Of a stretch of 64,000 nt of DNA, positions 19,515 through 27,522 are shown one piece after another. The stretch is from assembly GCA_964503315.1 (NCBI GenBank), contig CAZCZL010000007.1:1-64000 (forward strand), in the 5' to 3' direction. The number at the start of each line of letters is the position of its first letter. Positions within the stretch are counted from its first letter, which is position 1. Under the pieces are notes generated by a model. It was not told the origin of the DNA, searched no databases, and worked only from the letters and a program-made list of their open reading frames with translations. The position numbers and the translations under genes were made by a program. The stretch is from FEB-12 sp964503315. Its GTDB lineage: Bacteria > Zixibacteria > MSB-5A5 > GN15 > FEB-12.

Positions 19515-20021
19515 GTGGCTGTTCGTCCGATCGTCACTTACGGCGACCCTGTTTTACGACAAGTCTCAGCGCCGGTCACAGAGATAGACCAGGCGGTCAA
19601 AGATCTGGTGTCGGATATGATCGACACCGTGAAAAAAGCTCAGGGTCTTGGATTGGCGGCGGTACAAATCGGCGTGTTGAAGCGAGTCTTCATTGTCGAC
19701 CTCTCTGCGGTCGACATCACTGCCACCCTCACCGTTTTCATCAATCCGGAGATAATCGAAGCCACCGGCCAGGTTGAGCTGGAAGAAGGCTGTTTGTCAT
19801 TTCCGGGGATCTACCAAAAATGTACCCGTCCCGCCAGAGTGCACGTGCGCGCTCTCGGACTCGATGGCAAACCGTTCGATATGACGGTTGATGGCCTGGC
19901 GGCACGAGCGATTTTGCACGAGTATGATCACCTTGAGGGTAAGCTGTTCATCGATTACATCTCGCCGATAGCCAGGACGCTTTTGAAAGGGCGGTTGAGA
20001 AAACTCGCCGCCGCTTCGTGA
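19515..20021 (+). CDS. def: Peptide deformylase
   Basis: Removes the formyl group from the starting Met of new proteins. All three metal-site motifs are present: GLGLAAVQ (motif 1), EEGCLSFPG (motif 2, Cys ligand) and HEYDHLEG (motif 3, HExxH). The protein has 168 residues, normal for type 1 enzymes. It starts at a GTG after a TTAGGAGTTAGC site. The order def-fmt is the usual pairing. Confidence 0.97.
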   Translation: MAVRPIVTYGDPVLRQVSAPVTEIDQAVKDLVSDMIDTVKKAQGLGLAAVQIGVLKRVFIVDLSAVDITATLTVFINPEIIEATGQVELEEGCLSFPGIYQKCTRPARVHVRALGLDGKPFDMTVDGLAARAILHEYDHLEGKLFIDYISPIARTLLKGRLRKLAAAS

Positions 20022-20110
20022 ATCTGACCCGTCAGACTCTCTGAACCGGTCACTTGCCTTTGCATGTCGCCCTCATGCGACATCGGGCCGTCCAGTCATG
20101 CTCCACCTAC

Positions 20111-21070
20111 ATGAGAATTGTCTACATGGGCACGCCGGAGTTTGCCCGGTTGCCGCTCGCGCATTTATGTGAGAGCCGGCATTCCGTGCTTGCGGTCGTC
20201 ACCGGTCCTGACAAGGTCGCCGGTCGCGGTCACAAGCTTATCCAAACCCCGGTCAAACAGGAAGCCGAATCGCGCGGCATCCCCGTCCTGACTCCCGCTT
20301 CCCTCAAGGAGCCAGGACTGGACGATGCGTTGCGTCAATTCAATGCTGACCTGTTTGTGGTGATCGCGTTCCGGATATTGCCTGCCAGGCTGTTTACTAT
20401 CCCACGGCTTGGCTCCATCAATATCCACGGATCACTCCTTCCCAGGTACCGTGGCGCGGCGCCTATCAACTGGGCGCTCATCAACGGCGAGACCGAAACC
20501 GGACTCTCCAGTTTCTTTTTGAAACGCGAGGTCGACACCGGGAATGTCATCGGTCAGGTCAAGTGTGCCATCGCTGATGACGACACGTATGATTCTCTGG
20601 CGGAGAAAATGAGCGCGATGGCCGGGCCATTCCTGCTCGACACGCTCGACGCGATCGAAGCAGGCAAAACCGACGGCATGCCGCAGAACGATGCCAAGGC
20701 GACCGCCGCTCCCAAGCTAACTCCTTTCAATTCGATGATCGATTGGGGATTCCCGTCGGTCAACATCCGCAACTTTGTGCGGGGTCTCTGTAGCAAGCCG
20801 GCGGCCTACAGCTACTTTCGAGGGAAACGAATCAAGATCCTCGCGTGTGAACGCGCGGATGACATGGCGCAACCCGGTCTTCGACCCGGCACCGTCCTGC
20901 AGGATAAACGACGTCTCCTCGTCGCCTGCGGTCCCGGCGCGGTCGACATCACCCGGATCGTGCCCGAAGGGAAAGCGGAAATGTCCGGCGCCGCTTTCGT
21001 CAATGGCTTTAAACCTCTCACCACCGAGCTGTTCGGGGAGATCCCGCGCGGGGTGAAGGAGCATGAGTGA
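20111..21070 (+). CDS. fmt: Methionyl-tRNA formyltransferase
   Basis: Formylates Met-tRNA-fMet using 10-formyltetrahydrofolate. The 319 residues open with MRIVYMGTPEFA. They include the folate-site SLLPRYRGAAPINWALINGE motif with the catalytic Asn and His (INIHGSLLP) and the ETGLSSFFLKREVDTGNVI segment. The C-terminal tRNA-binding OB domain (KIKILACERA) follows. I start at 20111, where the conserved N-terminus begins; a longer frame adds unrelated residues. Its stop overlaps the start of rng (ATGAGTGA). Confidence 0.95.
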   Translation: MRIVYMGTPEFARLPLAHLCESRHSVLAVVTGPDKVAGRGHKLIQTPVKQEAESRGIPVLTPASLKEPGLDDALRQFNADLFVVIAFRILPARLFTIPRLGSINIHGSLLPRYRGAAPINWALINGETETGLSSFFLKREVDTGNVIGQVKCAIADDDTYDSLAEKMSAMAGPFLLDTLDAIEAGKTDGMPQNDAKATAAPKLTPFNSMIDWGFPSVNIRNFVRGLCSKPAAYSYFRGKRIKILACERADDMAQPGLRPGTVLQDKRRLLVACGPGAVDITRIVPEGKAEMSGAAFVNGFKPLTTELFGEIPRGVKEHE

Positions 21071-22620
21071 AAACTGAAATTCTTATCAACTCGACCGAGT
21101 ACGAAAAACGACTGGCTATGCTCGAAGATGACAAGCTGGTCGAACTGCAGGTCGAACGGCCGGATACCGAACGGATGGTTGGCGATATTTACAAAGCCAA
21201 GATCAAAACCGTTCTCCCCGGCATGCAAGCCGCCTTCGTCGATATCGGCATGGAAAAAGCAGCCTACCTGCATTCCTCCGACATCGGCAAAGATTACGGC
21301 GGCCGAAGCTACGATTCCGAAGAACTGGATGACGATGAAGCCCCCGTGCAGGTGGTCCGCAAGACCCGCCGCGCCGGTATCGAAACCGTTCTGAAGAAAA
21401 ACCAGGATATCCTGGTGCAGGTCATCAAGGAACCTATCTCCACCAAGGGCCCGCGCGTCGCGACCGAGATATCCATCCCCGGACGCTTCCTCGTGCTGGT
21501 TCCCGATGATGACCATATCCGCATTTCCAAACGCATCACCGATTGGGGGGAGAAGCGCCGCCTCAAAAAAGTGGTCGCGCCACTCCGCCCCGAAGGATTC
21601 GGACTGATTGTCCGGACCGAAGCTGAGGGGGTCAACGAAGAAGATTTCCGCGCCGATATCAAACGCCTCCAGAAACTCTGGGCGAAATTGAAACGAAAAG
21701 CGGATACCATGTCCGCCCCGGCGCTCATCCACAAAGAAGCGGATATGATGGTCTCTATGATCCGCGACGTCTTCACCGACGATGTCTCTCGTGTGCTGGT
21801 CGACAATCGCGACGATTACAAAAAGGTTGTGCAGTTCGCCCGCCAGGTCGCGCCGCATCTCAAAGACCGCGTCCAACTCTACAAAGGAAATCAGCCGCTC
21901 TTTGACATGTACAATCTCGAAAACGAGATCGACAAGATGCTCTCGCGCAAGGTCTGGATCAAGAAAGGCGCTTATATCGTCATCGACCAGACCGAAGCGA
22001 TGGTGACCATCGATGTCAACACCGGACGGTTTGTCGGCGGCAAGGATCAGGAACAGACGATCTTCGAGACCAACTTGCAGGCGGCGCGTGAGATCGCGCG
22101 GCAGATCCGTCTCCGCGATATCGGCGGACTGATCATCTGCGACTTCATCGACATGTACTCCCGCGAGAACCGCCGCCGATTGTACGAAGATTTCAAACGT
22201 GCGTTCTCGCGCGACCGCGCCAAACGGGGCATCAACCCGGTCACCGAATTCGGCCTGGTCGAAATGACCCGCGAACGTGTCCGCCCGTCGCATATGCACA
22301 CGCTCTCCGAACAGTGCCCGCACTGTCAGGGATTAGGGCGAATCGTCTCCAAAGAAAACCTGGCGACCAAGATCGAGCGATGGTTCATTCGCGCAAAAGC
22401 GGCGAAGAAATTCGACAAGTTCCACCTCATCGTCAATCCGAACCTCGCGGCGACGATGGCGGAATCCGGTGAGAACCGCGTGGAACGTCTGATGAAGGCG
22501 CACAAGTTCCGCATCAATCTGGTGCGCGATACCACTATGCCCCAGCACGAGTTCCATATCTACAACGCGGACGACAACGCCGAGATCACCGACCAGTACA
22601 AGGAGCAAAAGGGCGCCTGA
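21067..22620 (+). CDS. rng: Ribonuclease G / RNase E-type endoribonuclease
   Basis: Endoribonuclease for rRNA maturation and mRNA decay. 517 residues, the short G-type form. The S1 domain is seen at residues 35-130 (GDIYKAKIKTVLPGMQAAFVDIG). The catalytic DNase I-like domain holds VTIDVNTGRFVG and ICDFIDM, whose Asp residues bind magnesium. The zinc-link CPHC sits at the end of the catalytic core. It begins at a GTG overlapping the fmt stop. Its last 39 bases, including the stop, recur perfectly at 25217-25255. Confidence 0.95.
   Translation: MKTEILINSTEYEKRLAMLEDDKLVELQVERPDTERMVGDIYKAKIKTVLPGMQAAFVDIGMEKAAYLHSSDIGKDYGGRSYDSEELDDDEAPVQVVRKTRRAGIETVLKKNQDILVQVIKEPISTKGPRVATEISIPGRFLVLVPDDDHIRISKRITDWGEKRRLKKVVAPLRPEGFGLIVRTEAEGVNEEDFRADIKRLQKLWAKLKRKADTMSAPALIHKEADMMVSMIRDVFTDDVSRVLVDNRDDYKKVVQFARQVAPHLKDRVQLYKGNQPLFDMYNLENEIDKMLSRKVWIKKGAYIVIDQTEAMVTIDVNTGRFVGGKDQEQTIFETNLQAAREIARQIRLRDIGGLIICDFIDMYSRENRRRLYEDFKRAFSRDRAKRGINPVTEFGLVEMTRERVRPSHMHTLSEQCPHCQGLGRIVSKENLATKIERWFIRAKAAKKFDKFHLIVNPNLAATMAESGENRVERLMKAHKFRINLVRDTTMPQHEFHIYNADDNAEITDQYKEQKGA
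22582..22620 (+). repeat. 39-bp direct repeat, copy 1 (3' end of rng)
   Basis: The last 13 codons of rng including TGA. An identical 39-bp copy occurs at 25217-25255. The bases on either side differ (C versus A before, G versus A after), so the match is exactly 39 bp. The two copies bracket one gene. Confidence 0.97.
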
Positions 22621-22647
22621 GCTGTCCCCCACTACTCTGAACTTTTC

Positions 22648-22685
22648 GACCCATCTGACTTCGCTCAGGCGGGTCTTTTCTTTTG
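22648..22685 (+). terminator. Probable rho-independent terminator after rng
   Basis: GACCC pairs with GGGTC and an inner CTGA/TCAG pair continues the stem. A T-rich run (TTTTCTTTT) follows, 28 bases after the rng stop. Confidence 0.75.
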
Positions 22686-22814
22686 ACCTGTGGTGGACGG
22701 CTCTGGGATAATCCGGCGTCCGGCCGAATGACCACGACCGGCAAATGGGTTGTTTTTGGAGGAAAATATAGTATATTATAGCCACATTACTTACACTATC
22801 CAGCCGGGGTATGT

Positions 22815-25217
22815 ATGGGGTTCCGAATCTGTCTGTTATTACTGCTCTTCTGTATTCTCTTCACATCGCTGACTTTGTCTGCGCAAAATTCCGAAAACCA
22901 ATGGTGGTCTGACCAGTTCTACTTACCTGGCCTTGATGGTCAGGTGAATTGCATGGTCGAGTTTGAAGGTGACCTTATCCTCGGTGGCGCTTTTACCCAC
23001 GCCGAAAAGCTGACTGTTGGTCGGATTGTCCGCTGGGATGGAACGTCGTTCTCACCGATCGGTGCTGGCTTCGACAAAGATGTCTCCGAACTGACCGTGC
23101 ATCGTGGGGTGCTCTATGCCAAAGTCTTTACGTCCGAGCCCTACACTCTTGCCGAGTATTCTGTCTATCGATGGGAGAGAGGTGCTTGGGAGCCCATTGT
23201 TACAGTTCCTGAGGGTGGCATTCGGACACTCGCGACCTGCGGTGATTCTCTTTTCATAGGTGGAATGATAGACTCTGTCGAAGGAGTCGCCGTCACCAAC
23301 ATTGCCGTTTTTGATGGCCGCGCCTGGAGCGCTATTGGAGCGGAACTGGATACTATGGTGACGCAGGTGACTTACCATGATGGGAGTCCTTTGGCCGTCG
23401 TCAGCAAAGCGACGGAATACACAAACCTTTTCAACGAATCCTCGATTTGGCGTTTCGACGGTACGTCCTGGATTCCATTCGGCCCCACTTTCTCCGGCAG
23501 AGCGACGGTAGCCATGACGACTCACCTTGGCGAGCTGTATGCGGTTACCTGGGATCCAAACGCCAATGCCCCTGAGATCCAGTATCTGCTGCATCGGTGG
23601 TCAGGCAGCAACTGGGTCACCCTTGATGAACAACAATCCACGTGTTATCTCACCAGTGTCCGAGACCTTTTCAGCTATGATGGTAGGTTATTTGCCGCCG
23701 GTTGGTTTTTCATGCGTGATGACACATCCTATACGGCTGTAGTTGAATGGGATGGTACATCATATCGCAAGACCGGAGCCGAATTTGGAAACACCGCTAC
23801 CGCGCTTGCCACATTCAACGGAGATCTGATCGCCGGCGGCGAGTTTGTTTGGGCTGGTGATTTCGGCGTCAACTATATCTCTCGATACGATGGCTCGACC
23901 TGGCGCCCGCTCAGCGATCAGTTTGAGGGTTTGGGGATTCAGGGAACGGTGAACTCGGTCTGTGCCCATGATTCACTGCTGGTGGCGGGCGGATACATGT
24001 TCACGGCTGGACAAGCCGCGGTGCGCGGTATCGCTCTGTTCGATGGGACGAAATGGTCGGCGATGGCCGGCGGTTGCCCTTCGGGATTGATCGGCAGTTC
24101 CGGTACTGTCGCGGACATAGTCTACTTCCAGGGTTCTTTCGTCGCCTGTGCCTCCGAAGGCTTCTTCGTCGACCAATCGGGAAATCGTTTCACCATTGCA
24201 CGATGGACAGGTTCCGATTGGGAGAGGCTGGGAACAAACCCGCCAACGGCGTCGGCACTGGCAGTATACAACAACGAGCTCTATTGCGTGAGGCTGAGTC
24301 GAGTTTACCGATACGAAGGGGGAAATTGGACTGTTCAATCGCCCGCACTTACGGGTAACATCTTTGATCTGGTTGTACACGAAGGTTCATTATACGCGGT
24401 AGGCAACCTTGCCTGGAATTTCGGCGATGTCGTCAAATTGCTTCTGCGTTTCGATGGAACGACGTGGTCGACCATTGATATCCCAGGCAGCCCACTTCAG
24501 GTGTATGCCCTGGGGTCACTAGATCATCATCTGTATCTTGGAGGACGGTGGGCCGGTCGTGGTGGAATCGGTGGAGTGAGGACGATGATGCGGTGGGACG
24601 GCAATATCTGGTCGGCAGTTCCTGAATTCGAAGGTGCTGTCGGTTTCCAAATGCAGAAGATGGGCAGGTACGGAAAACATCTGATCACTTTTGGCTCCTT
24701 TACCGTGACCGATGGCCCAGACTCCTGCAAATTCATCGCTGGATTCGACGGGCAGGCATGGCACCAAATGGGATCAGGTTTTGATCTGCCGAACGGTGCA
24801 ACTATGACCGAATACCTGGGCCGTTTGGTCGCGGGAGGTCAGATATCGATGGCGGGAGGCAAGCAGTCGAGAGGTATCGCCTTTTGGCAACCAGATCACG
24901 ATGTCGACGCCCTCTACGATGGTGTAGACAACTGCCCTTACCGTTACAATCCTGATCAGGCCGACATCACCGGTGACGGCATCGGGGATGCCTGCTGTTG
25001 CGTCGGAACGACCGGCGATTTCAACCAGAGTCAGACCCTTGACCTGACTGACCTGAGCATTCTCATAACGATCCTCACGGGTTCCTACAACGAAACTCTC
25101 CCATGCCCATATGAGACGTACGCTGACGGTTACGCGGGTATCACTCTTTCGGATCTCTCTCAACTGGTAGCCTATTTCACGCAATCGCCTAAACCGCAAT
25201 TGCCAGGTTGCCCGTAG
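22815..25217 (+). CDS. Secreted beta-propeller-like repeat protein with TSP3 and dockerin-like tail
   Basis: 800 residues with a signal peptide (1-22). Residues 30-690 consist of about a dozen repeats of roughly 50 residues with the form LxxGGxFxxAGxxxxxxIxxWDGxxWxxLG, typical of propeller-type surface proteins. Residues 700-730 hold a calcium-binding thrombospondin type 3 motif (DGVDNCPYRYNPDQADITGD). The end has two dockerin-like halves (LDLTDLSILITIL and ITLSDLSQLVAYF). A docking or surface role is inferred. The stop codon merges with copy 2 of the rng 39-bp repeat, so the gene sits in an insertion-like block. A TATATT-type AT-rich stretch near 22765-22785 may be its promoter. Confidence 0.85.
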   Translation: MGFRICLLLLLFCILFTSLTLSAQNSENQWWSDQFYLPGLDGQVNCMVEFEGDLILGGAFTHAEKLTVGRIVRWDGTSFSPIGAGFDKDVSELTVHRGVLYAKVFTSEPYTLAEYSVYRWERGAWEPIVTVPEGGIRTLATCGDSLFIGGMIDSVEGVAVTNIAVFDGRAWSAIGAELDTMVTQVTYHDGSPLAVVSKATEYTNLFNESSIWRFDGTSWIPFGPTFSGRATVAMTTHLGELYAVTWDPNANAPEIQYLLHRWSGSNWVTLDEQQSTCYLTSVRDLFSYDGRLFAAGWFFMRDDTSYTAVVEWDGTSYRKTGAEFGNTATALATFNGDLIAGGEFVWAGDFGVNYISRYDGSTWRPLSDQFEGLGIQGTVNSVCAHDSLLVAGGYMFTAGQAAVRGIALFDGTKWSAMAGGCPSGLIGSSGTVADIVYFQGSFVACASEGFFVDQSGNRFTIARWTGSDWERLGTNPPTASALAVYNNELYCVRLSRVYRYEGGNWTVQSPALTGNIFDLVVHEGSLYAVGNLAWNFGDVVKLLLRFDGTTWSTIDIPGSPLQVYALGSLDHHLYLGGRWAGRGGIGGVRTMMRWDGNIWSAVPEFEGAVGFQMQKMGRYGKHLITFGSFTVTDGPDSCKFIAGFDGQAWHQMGSGFDLPNGATMTEYLGRLVAGGQISMAGGKQSRGIAFWQPDHDVDALYDGVDNCPYRYNPDQADITGDGIGDACCCVGTTGDFNQSQTLDLTDLSILITILTGSYNETLPCPYETYADGYAGITLSDLSQLVAYFTQSPKPQLPGCP

Positions 25218-25255
25218 AGATCACCGACCAGTACAAGGAGCAAAAGGGCGCCTGA
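25217..25255 (+). repeat. 39-bp direct repeat, copy 2 (rng 3' end repeated)
   Basis: Perfect copy of 22582-22620. It overlaps the last base of the upstream gene's stop codon and has no open frame of its own, so it is a non-coding remnant. A strong terminator follows at 25287. Confidence 0.97.
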
Positions 25256-25286
25256 ACAGCTCCTATAGCTTCTCCAGAGCATCACA

Positions 25287-25312
25287 AAGCCGCCCCCTCG
25301 GGCGGCTTTTCT
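25287..25312 (+). terminator. Rho-independent terminator
   Basis: AGCCGCCC pairs with GGGCGGCT around a short loop and is followed by TTTT, 32 bases after the second copy of the rng end. It may be the original rng terminator, displaced by the inserted block. Confidence 0.9.
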
Positions 25313-25501
25313 GTGCCTGGATCGTCCAGATAAATATTGACAATATTGTCTTTAATCTGGTATATTTGTGACATCTTAAGGCTATCCCAGCAATCCGTTT
25401 CGTCACGCGGACCGATCCTATCCGGCCCCTCTTGCCATGTCATCCTATCGCCCGGACGAATTGCTGAGGCAGTTCACCTGTGATCTGCGAAAGGGCGCGT
25501 T

Positions 25502-26908
25502 ATGTTCTATCAACCAATCTCTCAACTCATACCCGCTGCGCGGCCTAGGCTCGCCATCCGATTCGCTGCTTTGACGCTGACCATTCTGGTCCTCTCCGGC
25601 GTGCACGCGATCGCACAGCCACTATTTGGAACAGGCGTCGACGGAGCCTGGGTCGTGAGCAACAACATCTATCTCTCGAATGAGATGAACTTCACCAATC
25701 TCACCGTCGACCCCGGCGTCACAATCTACACGAATGGCCATATCATTCGCGTGAGCGGTACATTGACCAATTATGGCACCATCACAGACTCAAGCTCAGG
25801 TGGCGCCGGTGGCCCCGGCGGAACAGGCGGTGCGGGTGGGCATATCTCTGGTGTGACTCTAATACCCGGAGCGACAGGCGGCAACGGCTTACCCGGACTG
25901 AGTGGAATATCTGGCGCTGGTACCGGCGGCTCTGGCGGCGGCGGCGGCGGCGGCGGCGGTCCCGCCCAAGATGTACTTGTCTCGAACATTGCTGATGGCG
26001 GCAGAGGCGGCGATGGCGGCGCGGGTGGCAAGGGTGGCGGCTATGTCCGCGTCTACGCGCGCACGCTCGACAACCTGGGTCTCATCCATGCTGACGGTGC
26101 CTCGGGGAATACAGGTGACAATGGAGCGGATGGCGAGAAAGTGCATTACTACCTGCCTTTCAATTATTTTGACATGGGTGGCGGTGGGGGTGGAGGGGGA
26201 GGCGGCGGGAATGGTGGCAATGGCGGAACCGTGCTGGTGGTGTACGACTCGCTCGTTTCGCTTGGCCTCCTGAGGGCAAACGGAGGTTCGTACGGCTCTG
26301 CTTCAGCGGGCGGTCGAAGATTCGTTCTGGCCGGAACCAAATCAGCGACCGCAACATGGACACACGGCGGCGATGGCGGCAACGAAGGCTGGGCTGGCGA
26401 AGGAGGGGGCGGACTGGTCGGATGGGCAGGAGTGTCCGCGGAGTATCGTGGCGGTACGGGAGAGGTTGGCATTATAGGCGCCAATGGCGTAGTTTCCATC
26501 TTCACATCCATCACTTGCTACAGCGATATTGACGAAGACAACTGCGGGTGTCCTTCAGACTCAGCCCAGTTCGCTGGCTCGTGTGGCGCTGGTTATGTAG
26601 CTCTTGCCAACGACAACTGCCCATTGGTGTATAACCCGGACCAGGATGATGCCAATGGCGATGGCGTTGGCGATGCCTGCTGTTGCGTCGGCAAAACAGG
26701 CAATGTCAATGGGAGTGTGATCGAAGCACCTGATCTCACGGACCTCTCGATGTTGATCGGCTATTTGACCATCACGCCGACTCCCGTATTGCCATGTCCG
26801 CTAGAGGCAAATGTCAGCGGCACCGGCACTATCGATCTGACCGATCTGTCGATGCTCATCGGCTATCTGACGATCACCCCAACGCCAATTCTGCCGGACT
26901 GCCTTTGA
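25502..26908 (+). CDS. Secreted Gly-rich protein with TSP3 and two dockerin-like repeats
   Basis: 468 residues with a signal peptide (about 1-39, a long n-region). Residues 95-340 are very rich in Gly, with two runs of eight or more Gly and many GGxGGxGG units, resembling surface or extracellular fibrous proteins. A TSP3 motif (DNCPLVYNPDQDDANGDGVGD) precedes two near-identical tail repeats of the form DLTDLSMLIGYLTITPTP, similar to paired dockerin type I halves. The same tail appears in the gene upstream and in the gene at 46459-47631, so these proteins probably share an attachment system. Function of the body is unknown. Confidence 0.82.
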   Translation: MFYQPISQLIPAARPRLAIRFAALTLTILVLSGVHAIAQPLFGTGVDGAWVVSNNIYLSNEMNFTNLTVDPGVTIYTNGHIIRVSGTLTNYGTITDSSSGGAGGPGGTGGAGGHISGVTLIPGATGGNGLPGLSGISGAGTGGSGGGGGGGGGPAQDVLVSNIADGGRGGDGGAGGKGGGYVRVYARTLDNLGLIHADGASGNTGDNGADGEKVHYYLPFNYFDMGGGGGGGGGGGNGGNGGTVLVVYDSLVSLGLLRANGGSYGSASAGGRRFVLAGTKSATATWTHGGDGGNEGWAGEGGGGLVGWAGVSAEYRGGTGEVGIIGANGVVSIFTSITCYSDIDEDNCGCPSDSAQFAGSCGAGYVALANDNCPLVYNPDQDDANGDGVGDACCCVGKTGNVNGSVIEAPDLTDLSMLIGYLTITPTPVLPCPLEANVSGTGTIDLTDLSMLIGYLTITPTPILPDCL

Positions 26909-26941
26909 CCGATTAACGATTTGCTGAAACTCATCTTGACC

Positions 26942-26973
26942 AACACCCCGCCGGGGCGGGGTGTTCTTTTTCG
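26942..26973 (+). terminator. Rho-independent terminator
   Basis: AACACCCCGCC pairs with GGCGGGGTGTT and is followed by CTTTTT, about 35 bases after the stop of the Gly-rich protein gene. Confidence 0.93.
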
Positions 26974-27096
26974 GGCAATCACGATTTCATCTTAACCGAA
27001 CTTCACAATTTCTCTGAAACCTGTATCCCGTCCCTTCCGTACCTCAATTACCATAAGGTACAAGACTCATCACCACGCCGGGAAAGAAGGTGTCTC

Positions 27097-27432
27097 ATGA
27101 AACAGAGGGATTCCCTCTCAGGTGACATCGTCACTGTAGAACTGTCCGGCAAGCTCATTGCCGGCGACCAACTCACCTCATTCCTCGGGCGCGTGCAGTA
27201 TTACCTGTCGCTCAACAAGAATCGGTTCATAGTCGATCTGCACGATGTCGAGCGAATGAACTCAGCCGGGATCGGCGCGCTCGTGGCGGCCCACATGGCG
27301 GCGACGCGCGCGGGAGGGAAGTTCGTGCTGGCCAACATCACCAATGTCGAGGATCTGTTGAACGTCACGCAACTGCTCCGGGTCTTCGAGAGCTACGACT
27401 CCCGTGACGAAGCTATGCTGGCCCTGCAGTAG
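27097..27432 (+). CDS. STAS-domain anti-anti-sigma factor-type protein
   Basis: 111-residue cytoplasmic protein of the SpoIIAA/RsbV family, which releases sigma factors or other outputs from a kinase/anti-sigma partner. The STAS fold is seen from IVTVELSGKLIAGDQL to the RFIVDLHDVERMNSAGIGALVAA loop and the LRVFESYDSRDEAM end. The phosphorylatable Ser of the canonical Asp-Ser pair is kept (Ser56) but the Asp before it is Asn. No kinase partner is adjacent. AGAAGGTGTCTC precedes the ATG, and a shared terminator follows. Confidence 0.9.
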   Translation: MKQRDSLSGDIVTVELSGKLIAGDQLTSFLGRVQYYLSLNKNRFIVDLHDVERMNSAGIGALVAAHMAATRAGGKFVLANITNVEDLLNVTQLLRVFESYDSRDEAMLALQ

Positions 27433-27470
27433 GGGCTGTCGGCAGAATTCGTGACCGAATCCGTGTAACA

Positions 27471-27498
27471 AAAAAGCCCACCATTCGGTGGGCTTTGT
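27471..27498. terminator. Bidirectional terminator between the STAS gene and gyrB
   Basis: GCCCACC and GGTGGGC form a short stem with A-runs on one side and T-runs on the other, so it works on both strands for the converging genes. Confidence 0.9.
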
Positions 27499-27522
27499 CA
27501 GTCAATTCAATGTCGTAAAGAT

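Noticed and set aside
20812..22323. Long minus-strand open frame opposite fmt and rng
   Set aside because: The plus-strand genes carry family signatures throughout, while the antisense product has no motif or ribosome site. It follows from GC-rich codon usage on the other strand.
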